From Branchiostoma floridae (taxonomy: Eukaryota; Chordata; Leptocardii; Amphioxiformes; Branchiostomatidae): a DNA stretch of 64,000 nucleotides. Of this stretch, positions 27,498 to 39,400 are shown one piece after another (position 1 is the stretch's first letter; each line of letters starts with the position of its first letter). Position numbers and translations under genes: made by a program. Below the pieces are notes generated by a model. It did no database searches. It saw only the letters and a program-made list of their open reading frames with translations, and was not told where the DNA came from. The stretch covers positions 12,100,283 through 12,164,282 of the forward strand of contig NC_049983.1 of assembly GCF_000003815.2 (NCBI RefSeq), given 5' to 3'.

Positions 27498-30400
27498 CTA
27501 TTGTGGTCCATGATGTGAGTTCTGTAAGTCAGACTGGAAGGCTGTTATAGGGGGAGACATGCAGGACTCGATCTCACGCTGCCTCATCAGTAGACCCTGC
27601 AGAGACACAGGACCATCAAAAACATAAACACAAACTCTACAGAGAATTGAACACATTCTCACACCTTCCTAAGGCTGTTTGGAGTATGGTAGAAGGCCTA
27701 CTTTATCCAAGCACAGACTGTTGAAAGAAAGGAAGATACAAGACCAGTACTCACCTCCCTGAGACTCTTCAGCTGCTTGAGGATCTCTCCTTGTCTCTGG
27801 GGATTTTTCACCACACTTGGGTTCAGCAGGGGGTCCTGAAGAATGGCAAATATTTCATTTCAGTTCATCACAAGAGATCTGAATCTATTACTACCTTGAG
27901 GTGATGAACTTTGCTGGTGATGAGGTTTAGCCATTATCTGCTGACTTCAACTAGATCTCTTTTGCATAATATCAATTCAATTCAAAGCTAGGATATAAAA
28001 ACTCTCTCCAACAGATCTCTAAAATGACACTGACAAAAGACATCGGATGGTTGTCTGAAATGTCTGACCGTTTCAAAAATCATATCCAGTTGCTTGAGTA
28101 ACTGCTTTTTAGCGTATCTTATGACCTGGATGTGTAACCTTCATCAATGTAACCCTTACCTTAGCCTGTCCAGCACTTGCAGACCTCATGCTGTCCGGCA
28201 CCTGTTCCTGCCCTCCCCTGTGAGGACTGTGGTCCGTGCTGGCGCGCCTGCGCAGCCGGGGGGTCTCCCGGGTCTCCGGTAGGGACATGGGCTCCTGCGG
28301 GTCCAGCACCCCGTCGTCTGTCCTCCGAAACGGGATGAAGTCTCCGTCACGCAGCGGGGAGTGGGGATGGTCATTTACTGTTCCATATCTACTTGTAGAG
28401 AAATACATGTCTGAATGTAAATCCAAATCAAGTATAACATCAAAATGAGATTGTTATAAACAAGACTGTAAGTAAGATAATATCACATATTTAGTGTAGT
28501 GCAGAAAAATATACAGAATACATATTGTAATTAACGTTCTGCAACATCACATACAAGAAACTGCAAGATTGGCGTACCTCTCAGGAGACTTCTGTCTCAC
28601 TTTTGGCTTCCTGTCAGGGCTTTTGCTTGGGCTGCGACGGGGGTTTCTGCTCCTGTCTGGGCTCTGATGGGGGTTTCTTTCCCTCTCAGGACCTGACTGC
28701 TTGGTTTTGCTCCTCAGAGCTGGAATAGGAGGTGAGTTTGCCCTGGGTGCGGAGTCGTAGTCATACTGTACAGGTTCTGCAGCTCCATCCCATGCCCTTT
28801 GTCCTCTGGCATTGGGACGGTCCCCCTCACCCCGCTGTGGGGGAGACAGGGACCGTTCCTTCTTGTCCTCCTCTACTTTCTTCCTAAGTGCAGGAACGGG
28901 AGGGGAATCTGTCCTAAAGTCCTGCACCGTTCTCACTGTGTCCTGTCGTTTTGGTTTCCGACTAGTCCTTTCATAAGGCGCATACACATCATCATCATCT
29001 TGTCTTTTCTTTCCTGCCAGAGTTGGCACAGGAGGTGACTTACGACCAGTCACTTCTGGTGATGACCTATGTTCTACGAGCCTCTGTCGGAGTCTCTCCT
29101 TTGAGTTTGCCTCCATCTGCCTCTTTAACTCTCTCTCCCTCTTCACAAGATTTTCTTCCCTCTTTTTCTTCAGTTTGTTAGGATATCTTTCGGATGCTTT
29201 CACAAATTTCTTCCCTTGCACCTTTGAGCTGCTCGCTCCCCACTTGGGCTTCTCTGCAGGTTTCTCGGTTTTCCTCTTTGTTCTGCTGTTCTCCTTCTCG
29301 CTGTCCGTGGCAGCAGCTATCCTGTTGCTGGGCTCCTTCTTACCACGTTTGGGGGCATCCCTGTTCTGTCTGCTCCTCGACTGTTCCCTCCTCTCCCTAT
29401 GTGGTGGTAAGACAGCCAAGGGTCAATCAAAAAGCATGATGTATTGTGTATCACTAGCAACTGCATATAATAAGTACAGCACGTACAATGAAAGAATTCT
29501 TAAATAAAAACAGGTAGGTCTCACCTGTACTCTATCTCCACACTGCTGCTGTCTCCCTCCTCAGGCAGAGTGACAGGGGCTTGTTCAGGCAGACGGAAAG
29601 GGTCTGTGGAAAAACAGCAAGTGCTACTGTTTACATCTTTAGTACCATTGGTATAGAAAAAAGTGTGCATCTGCTGTCAGCTTTTTGTGCAATAAAGATT
29701 TGACACAGATACTCTGTATTTTGCACATCACAACTTGTCAATGACTATCACGTCAAATTAGACCAGTCTACCTGTCTGCACAGCTGTTTCCCTTCTAGGC
29801 GAGACGTATCCCACGGGGGGTGGGTCTGCTTCCCTGGGGGAGTGGTAGGAAGCCCCTGGGTGATGGGGAGGGTCTCTGCGGGAGTGGACGACACCAAACT
29901 GCTCCCGAGGGGAGAGTCCCTGGAGTGGGGGGACCTCCCCTGGGTGGGCGGACCTGTAGGACAGCTGGGGCTCCGTGGACTCGAAGGTGTGTCTGAGGTT
30001 GGTGACATCATGGCCGTGTCTCTCCAGGTGTCTCATCCGCTGCTGTCTCTTCTCCTAGGAGGAAACGTCAGGATGGGATCAGCTGTACATCAGTGACACT
30101 GTCATGCTTTATACAACTAACATGACTCAGTTGCACTCTCTGGCATTCTAAGGTTTGTAGCAGTTTAAGCATTCAAAAATATTTACACTACATACAGTTG
30201 TATCATTACACTTGTAATCCTAACTTCTATTACCGGTACTTTGGAAGTGCTATGAGCCATAAAAGACAAAAATGACAGAAACCATCTATTTTACCACAGA
30301 GGGAAATGCTTTCCTTTATTGTAGATAACACCTATACATGCCTTGGAGTGAATGTATTACCTGCAGTGCCTGTTGCTCAGCCTGCTGCATGGACTCAAAT

Positions 30401-33400
30401 AGCATCTTTGTCTTCTGGTTCAGAAGCTCCTGTGGTTCGCCACCCAAAAAACAAGGTACAACATTCCAACACAAATCCACAAAGCAAGATGTGAAAGGAG
30501 TGTATTTTTGCTATGTATGTCACCAGAAATGTAGTAGTATCTATTATTAAATGTTTCCCACAAATACAGCATGCAAGTTGTATGTTTCCCTATCATGCAA
30601 AGTGTAATCTAATTAAAGCTCACACAAGAAATAGCCCAGGAGATATGATAATAGACAAAGCAAATGCCCACTCCATACCAACTGGTCTTCAGTTTAAATA
30701 GCACTAGTGATACAGACATTGCTATATACAACTGGCCTGCAGGTATGTTTCTGACATTGAGAGAAGAGAGCTGCCACAGTTCGGTGCCTAGAAGTGGTCA
30801 ATGGCCTTGCACTGAGCAAACAAAAAAACCTTTGTACACATAACGAATAGAAGATTTGCAAATACACTGTTGCTTCCAGATCAGTATACATAAAACCATC
30901 TCTGACCTCCTTCCTCCTCTGCTCGTGCAGTTCCCTGTCGAACTGGTCCTGTAAGGTCTGCCTCTCCCTGGCTAACCGCTGCTCCTCCTCCGCCTCCTCC
31001 CGCGCTCGCCGCTCCCGCTCCTCCCGCTTCACCCGCTGGCGCTCCTCAACCTGCTCCTGGATCGCTCTCTGGAGGATTGGCAATCAATCTGTTTGTTTGT
31101 TTATTCATTTTGCACATAAAAACAATAAAAATAGTAAAGAAAAGTGAAGTAAAGAAAAGTGCTGGAGGAGGGGAGAAGCCTGCATGGCTTGTACAAAGCT
31201 GTTATTCATCAATCTCTAAAGCCTGCATCACAATTTAAGCAAGTGCCAGCCAAATTTTTAGATCAGCTGGAGCTTGCTAAATTGTCACAAATTGGACTGG
31301 GCTCAGTATGTCATTCCAGAAAGTTTAAGTTACTGTCTTTTCTGCCTTTTTTGTAGCCTCCTTCACCGGCCTCTCTGGGAATCTTGGCAATTTTTTTTTT
31401 CGGGGGGTAGGTTGATTCGCGATTTTTAACCGGGAATATTATGCCGGGAAAGGAACATATGTCGGGAAAGGAATATGCACCGGAAAGCTTGTACGGGCTA
31501 GGCGAAATCGGCTTCCCAGTAGGCCTGCTACTTGTCGCTATCTACAAAGCCCCATTAAAAAACACTTATCACCATTTGGTATGGATGTGCGAACTTCCCG
31601 TCATAAACGCATCCAGCACTGGCAGCCCGCCACACAACCCGTCACGCGATGACCCGTAACTTTGTAACGGTCGTCGGGTCACGCATTTCAAACCACGGCT
31701 CATTTGAAAACGAGTACTTACCGTAGAAAAACTCCGCTGAAACTTCCCATCAAGTACGAAAGAGCAAGGGCCGAACGGGCAGCCAGGGAAATCTTTTTAA
31801 GTAACTCTCGCCCCCTCCACCATTCAGATTGCCGGTCGGATCATCGATGGTGTATATAAAAGCAAGGATTTCTTAACCTCCTTGATAAAAGTATGTTTTT
31901 AAACCCACTGGTCCCAGTGACACATGCACATTAAGACAAAAAAAATGTTTTACACTGATCTGAAATGTAAGTTTTTCACGTCTATCAATTATTCAAACTC
32001 CGGAAGTGACAAAGGCAGGCAGCGTGTGCACGGTTTCCGGTAACGTTACGTAGGCTTGTGGCACGCTTCGGGGTGGCCGTACACTATTAACGTTGACGTG
32101 TGAAGTGCTTGTCGCGATGCTGTGAATTACTTCTCGCGACAGTGTGAATAACTTCTCGCGAATACATTAATTGGCCGTCTGAAAGGCATTCTTAATCTTT
32201 ATTGCGTTTGTAGATAGCGACAGGTAGCAGGCCTACTGGGAAGCCGATTTCGCCTAGCCCGTACAAGCTTTCCGGTGCATATTCTTTTCCAGACATATAT
32301 TCCTTTCCCGGCATAATATTCCTGGTTAAAAATCGCGAATCGACCGTCAGCCGTACTTTGGGTTAAGTTAAACTTATCCCAGCTAACTATCTGCTAAATC
32401 TGACTACAGGTGCTACATGTATATGATGAAGGAGTTATTCTATGCCTGACCTTATGTTCCAGGTCCTTCAGACGTCTTCTTTCCAGTTCCTCCAGCTGGG
32501 CAGGGTCCTTCAGCGCTGCGCCAGTCCGTAAAAAGTTTCTGTGTGAAAATATTATAAAGATACATAAAAGATACTCATGTTAACAGTAGAAACCTTATAC
32601 CAGTACACAGGGTTAGGACAGGAGATGTCTCCAAGTCTGCCAGGGCTCCTGGTGGGTAACATGACCAATGACAGCAAGGTTAGACAAGTAAGAACCAATA
32701 CCAGGAGGCAAGATGACTAATTTTAGGTTTTGACTATTTCTGATGAAAGGGTACGCTAGACTGAAAAGTGAAGGAAGATAGTTATAAGGCAGAGGTGAAG
32801 GAATGGTCTGGGACAGCCAACTGGATCAATGGCAAGGAAGAGGCGGTAAGCCTACATCTAATCAATAATAGACTATGGCAGAATTCTACAATAGGTATAG
32901 GAATTTCTAAAATACTGTCTGGCAAAATGCATCAATGAAATGATGAGGGACTGAATAAGGAAATATCACATCAGTGCTGGTAGAAGTGCATCTGTGCTAA
33001 CCATCTGTAGGTTAGGTGCTGTTTAAGTGATGAGGAAATGACAAAGATTTAGTCACACATAATGATTCTTCCGTGCACAGCTCATACAGGCATGTTATGT
33101 GCAGATTACTACAGTGCAAACCCTGACCAGTGGACCACATGTGTGAGGGATAGAATGTTTTAGTGGCAGTCACCATGGCAACAAATACTCACACAGAGTC
33201 ATCATCAGGGTGTGTGGGTTCAGCTCTGCAACACAGGTTAACACATGGGGAGTCATGCCAACGGAAACGTAAAGCAGCCTCAGGCAAGCATCAATTTTTC
33301 ACAACCACAAGAAAATTAGAACGTACATGTATTATATTGGTTATGCAGTAGAACAGGTTGCATTGCATTGATTATGAGGTTAACGTGTAATTTGACTTAA

Positions 33401-36400
33401 AGATACGTGTCACAATCAAATTTCTTCTCCACCCGAAATCTGGCTCAAATGCTATGTTCTTTACAACTAATTACCAAAAGACTCAACAGATGCAAAGTTA
33501 TCACAATCTAGTTCATATATGAGTCCTAGCTAGCTGAGTTTGTTTCATGTATATCTGTGTCCATCCGGATAAAGAAACATCCACAGAAGGGCCATACCTC
33601 CTCTCCAGGGATGAACGCAGGGTACCACTGTGGTCTGCCTCTTGTGCTACGGTGTCTTGTACCACAGGGGTGGGGGACTGAGTCTTCTGGGGGTGGGGCT
33701 CTGGGACAGGGGGTGGGGCATCAGCTCCCCTGGCTGTGGGCTGCTCTCGTGTAGTGGGATGGTAGGTGTCAAAATGACGTGTCCAAGCATCCATGCCTCC
33801 GCCCTGGATGGGAGATGTGCTGGGTATCAGTACTTTTACTGGCTGGATACCAACACAAGGGAACATTGTAACAACAGAGATGTCTGTAGAAACCTTTCAT
33901 CCATAAAAACAGCAATGTGTGGTACTATAGAAAATTAGCCTCAGTTAGTGTACGTGTTGACTGCTCTCAAACAGGACTGGTGATCTTGTGAGAGGTGGAA
34001 AGTTTCACATTTGTGTTCAAAAACAGAAAAAAAAAGTTACAAAGGATTTATCCAGTGATAAGCTGCAGCAAAAGAAATGCATGGTGCAGATGCAGTATGG
34101 TTTATCACCCTGGTTGTGCCTTCTTGGATCATTGCTGTAAAATTTCCTTCCATGTTAGGCTGAAAGCTGTACTGTAACAGATGGTATAACAGATTACTTA
34201 ACTTAATATTCCATTATTTCACAGGTAAAAAGTTCTGGATATGATGATTTAAGGTGGGTAAATTACAAAAAAGTACAGTACATCATTTCTAAAAATTTCA
34301 TAAGTGACCTTGTATGACACAATTGAGTTTAAAGGTCAACCTAAAGGGCTCGATGAAAATCACATTCTTTAAGATTATGCAGCAGACCAATTAGACAGCA
34401 CATGGCCTCACCTCTTTATCCCTCTGCTTTTCCCTTTGTTTCCTCAGTCTGGCCTCCTCACGCTGTTTTTCTGTGTATCAGGACAGACATCAGGGTAAGT
34501 GGTGTATATCATCAACATCACTTCAGGTGTATAAACTATTGTATCATGCATCTAACAATCTATATTTCATGTTTATTGGCTAGAAAAGAAAACCCAGGAT
34601 AAGGCTTACCCAGTTCCTGTAGCCATTTCTTCTTCTCATCTTGATCTGTTGTGGCATACTGGTCATCACCAGGGGCTGCTCCCTTTTTCAAAACAAACAT
34701 TTAAAAAGAGATCAGATGTTCAGATCTACACATGAGTGATGGAGGAAACCTTGCAGCAAGTTCATCCCAAGTCTAAATGCAAATAGAGCTACATTGTACT
34801 CTCACCTCTCAAATAGAAGTACCCCCTGGAATAAAAGTACCCCCCGGACAAATCTTCAAAATCTAATAAAAGTACCCCCTGGAATAAAAGTACCCCCCGG
34901 AAAAATACCAAATTGACATGTAAACTGTGCCCATGCTACTTCAGTCCAAGAGATGATGATAAGCAGGTAGGCTCTTTTTATTTATTTATGCCTCAGTACC
35001 ATATCAGTCATTTTTTTTTATTACCATATCAGTTAATTGTATAAATAATGAACAGAATAATTCCTATGTTATTGCACATATTTTCTTTATCTGAGTGTCA
35101 CACCATCAACAAAGATTAAAATAAAAGTAAAAAAATGAATGAAAATAAAAATTGAAGAAATAAAAAAAGAAGTTTATTTCATAATCATTGTTACAAAATA
35201 ACATTTTGAAGAAACATTCCAACTTAGAATACCTTATTCACCACTTGTGCTATTTTCAATGTTGCAGAAACCAAGGTCATAGACACTGCCCCCTATCGAG
35301 AAATACCGGTACTGCAGGAAATATATGATTCTCTCGCGCATTACCGCGAGATTCGGCGTGAGTTGATGAATCCAACATGGCGGATCTTTTCGAGCCGATT
35401 GAACGCTATGCTTTGTTTTGGAATGATTTTTTCGTTGCTGGAACATTAAAACAAGTTGACTACGGGTGAAAAATAGTGGAAAAGTATTGGTAACTTTTTA
35501 ATTTGTTTGGTTGGTGGTTAATTTCTGTGTTTTGATAGAGAATTTACGGAAGTAAGCGACTGTGTGTGTAGCATGTGACCTCGATGTTTTCGTCTTTGTT
35601 CAGCGCAACATTTCAAGATTTTTGGAAGGTTAAAGATGGTTCAAAACGAAAAGGATATATTTTTTTACGAGTCCAGAGCCGAATCACTTGTGTTCCGGTA
35701 TTTTTGGACCTGAACCGAAACGTTTTTGCAAGTCCAGAACTGGTCCTGCGTACCGGTACGCATCCCTAGTTATGTTTGGGTCAAAGCGCTAGCGGCAGGG
35801 AAATCCGCGATGCCTCGTCCGAAAAATAGTGAATATTAAGCAAAAATACAGCGGAAATATGGGCAGAAAATACCAAACTTTCAATATTTTTGGGGTCCCT
35901 GGTTAGTAAAGAAAGCCCCAATTTGAAAAAAAAATAAACGTACCGTCTAAAATAAGGACGTACCGGGTGGATTTTGAGGCGGAAAAAAATAAACGTACCG
36001 GTACGTTTATTTGAGAGGTGAGAGTATGTCTTTCCTGTGATATTTCTTACTGTACAACTAAATATCAACTGTGCCTCATTTAAAAGATCAAATCTATGCC
36101 GAAGCTGCATCTATTATTAGTTTCCTACATAAGAATTGAATACTTCATATTCCTCCATGTTATCACTTGTAAAAAATGTTAAAATTCCATTGATCAGATT
36201 TCAGTTATCCTGTCACCAACAAATCAAACAATAGTGAAACCAACTATGTGTCATTCAAGAGAACAAATCTATGCCAGGGCAGCATATATTCTTAGCTTCC
36301 TCCATCAAGAATATACTTATTCCTTGATGTTCCTAGATGTTATCACTGAAAAAAATACTGAAATCCCAGTTTTCAGCTATCTTGTCACCAATCATCAAAC

Positions 36401-39400
36401 AATAATGAAACCATTTCTTAAACACATCCAGAACACTTCCATCTCACCCCTATAGCAAACGAGCTCCTCATGGCATGTGGAGGAGGTACTGTGGAGACTG
36501 CCCGCTGGTGCTGACTGGTGGCAGCTGGTTCAGCCTGTCCTGGGGACTGGGTCTGGTTGGGCTGTGTCTGCTGTCTGGGTGCTGTCTGGTTCACAGCTGT
36601 GTCAATGGCTCCTCTGGGAGATGCTTTCTGCTGTGACTGTTATGGAATAAGAAGTGAACATGAGTGACAGTTGAGAAGATAGAAATACATGTGTATTGAG
36701 TAGACAGATAGCTCTGCATAGGAGCATTGGGTACTTAAGGCTGTGAGAATAAAATTACAGTTTATTTTTTGGTAAGCAAAAACCAAAATGCTTTTGCAAA
36801 ATGCTTTCTTATAAAGTTTTCATGTTTTTCTCAGTAGAGTATTTTAGATCCAGTACAAATGATTGTACACTTGTTTCCTTTTGCCAACTGTAAGGATTCA
36901 GTGAGTAAATTGATTAACCAACGAACTCCGATCAGTAATGCTGGACAGAAACGAGTGGAGACACAGGTGTCACCTCCAAAAACAGGATGAACTGAACTGA
37001 ACGGAACTGAAGGATTCATGCAAATAACAAATTCTAAACTACCAGTAAGCTGAGAGAAACATTCTATAACGGGAGGTGCCCCAACACGGTACGCTTTTTC
37101 TTGCGCTCAAACTCATGGCGCTCCATCGCTAGTTGCCTGAGAGTGGTCAAATTTTGATGACTGAATTTTTTACTCATAGATTTGAACAACATACTTGAAT
37201 AAGAAATGCATTCATATGGTTCATGAACCTTTCGCGCTGCGTGTTACAAGCGGCAAACACTGAAAGACAATTTCGTGTATGTAACCTTCCAATTTTGTGC
37301 TACGCTGGACAGTGTGCCTAACTCGGTACGCTTTTTTTTATACTTTACTCTCTTCAGAAGTAAGTGGTAAATCTAAGTACACAGAAAAAATTAATAGTAT
37401 GATATTTTAGCTTTCTTTTGACAGTAAAATCGTGACTGTATGTACTTCTTGTCTCACATGAGGAAGGCTGTACCTGGAACAATCCAGCTGATGTTTTACG
37501 GGCAATGGGCTGAATGCACTGATTGTGAATGCCCGACTAAAAAAAACATTACGAAAAAACGACACCACCAACATCAACAAAACTCTGTCTGATTATATGA
37601 AAATATCACTACATCTCTCTGTCAAGTCTTATTTTCATAGACAGCACGAATCATTTGTTACAGTCAAATAAATCTTTGGAGCGTTCTCTAGTCTGCCACC
37701 TTCACGGCCACACTCCCCTGGGAGTACAATGGTGGCAATGTTTATGTCGCTTCCTTTTGGTTGCTTTTCTACTCAACAAACATTTGAAGACCCATATTCA
37801 TAGTGTTTTATGGAGCTTTATTCCTGTGTATCATGGCAGTTGTGTGACTGCTTGGATGAGTTCGTATAGTTAGCGACACGAGCCGCCAATACGCAGAGGC
37901 CGGTGACCGCAGTGATTCAGCACTGTCAACATTACTGTTAGAATTCTGCTCTTAAAAAAACATGAAGTAAATATGTTTAAGTATACTTGGAATGCAAATT
38001 AAAGCTGTGTGCATGGACTTGGTTTATTTAACTTTGTAATCAGCATAGTCATTGGCAACAAACACGGTGTACTTATGGATAATAAGATCAGCAAAAAATC
38101 CGTAACGTCTTACGACGGGGACCGTCTTAGGGCGGCCCCCGTTATACATGTACCAAGAGCACGTCATGATGATAATGCATAACTGATGACAGATGAATGA
38201 TAACAGATTCATTTAAATAAGTAACATGTTCAAACATTGTCCTCACCCTTCTGGTATCGCCGTACTCAGCCATGACCTTCCCAGACTGTGACCTTAGCGG
38301 CGCGCCTGCCCCGGGACGTCCCCACGGCACATAGTCCTCCGCTGGCCGGGCTCGCTCGACTGCCGACCGGTCACGCGCCTGCTGTTCCCTACGCTTCTTG
38401 TCTGCGATCTGTTCCTCTGTAGGCAGAAATCCGACATATGATTATGTTTACATTCACAGAAATTAAACTTGGTCTGTCCTTTCTTCTTTTTCTACAAAAA
38501 AATAGGGTCAACGACCTAGACCAGATGGCTGTCACCATGGTTTTTGTGCAGTGTTTGATTACACTATGTAGCAAGTAGCAGGACAAAACTAGAGGGGCTG
38601 GTCACCAATCTACTTATTTGTTTAACAAAACAGTGGTTTGTTGGGCTACACCCTGTGAATGTTAAGTTTCCAGTTGTATTAGTGTCACAAAGTCAGTTTA
38701 TCAGTCCCATCTCTCCAGTCTTTTACAAGTTCTTTGAACCAACCCAACCCTGATTTAGAGGAGATTATCATCAATGCCTTTTACGTCTAGAATTTTCTTC
38801 GATACAGTCCGTCTTTATATGACTCAGAAGCCTGACCCACCTAACTCTCTCCTGAGCTGAGCCTTCCTGGCCTCAGCTGCTGTTCTCTTGTCCTCCTCCT
38901 CCTTACCAATGGTGGATAACAGTCCTCCATAGCTGGGCTGATGCTTAGTGCTGCAGACATAGAAGTAAGATATACACTTTACAGTCACTGTTGCTTCTAG
39001 GTTTCTATTAGATGTACATGTACATCAGCAGTGTCTATGGGTCCCCTTTCTTTAATCTGCAATTTAACAAGCTACAGCCCCCTCCCCACAAGAACACACT
39101 TGGCACAAGCCACATGATAAAGAATGATAGAGGAGTTGCCCCATTCAATGAAAGACTACACGAGCAAAAAATGATTTCTACATCAATCTTTCAATCTATA
39201 AATAAAATTCTATAAAATAAAAGTGAAGAAATTTTCAAAAGTATCATACACCACAGTCTGTAAACATTGAAGTTTAGAACCTATTGTAACCTCAATGCAT
39301 ATCCAGTGTTATGTGCAGATACAACTAGTGCACAGTTCATTAAATATTCATGTCATAGAGACTGGGAGAGCATGATTAACATGAAGGGTAGTAACAGTAA

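Noticed and set aside
31441-31659. 72-codon ORF with a GKE repeat
   Set aside because: It lies inside and across the inverted arm of a non-autonomous element; the repeated look comes from the arm sequence.
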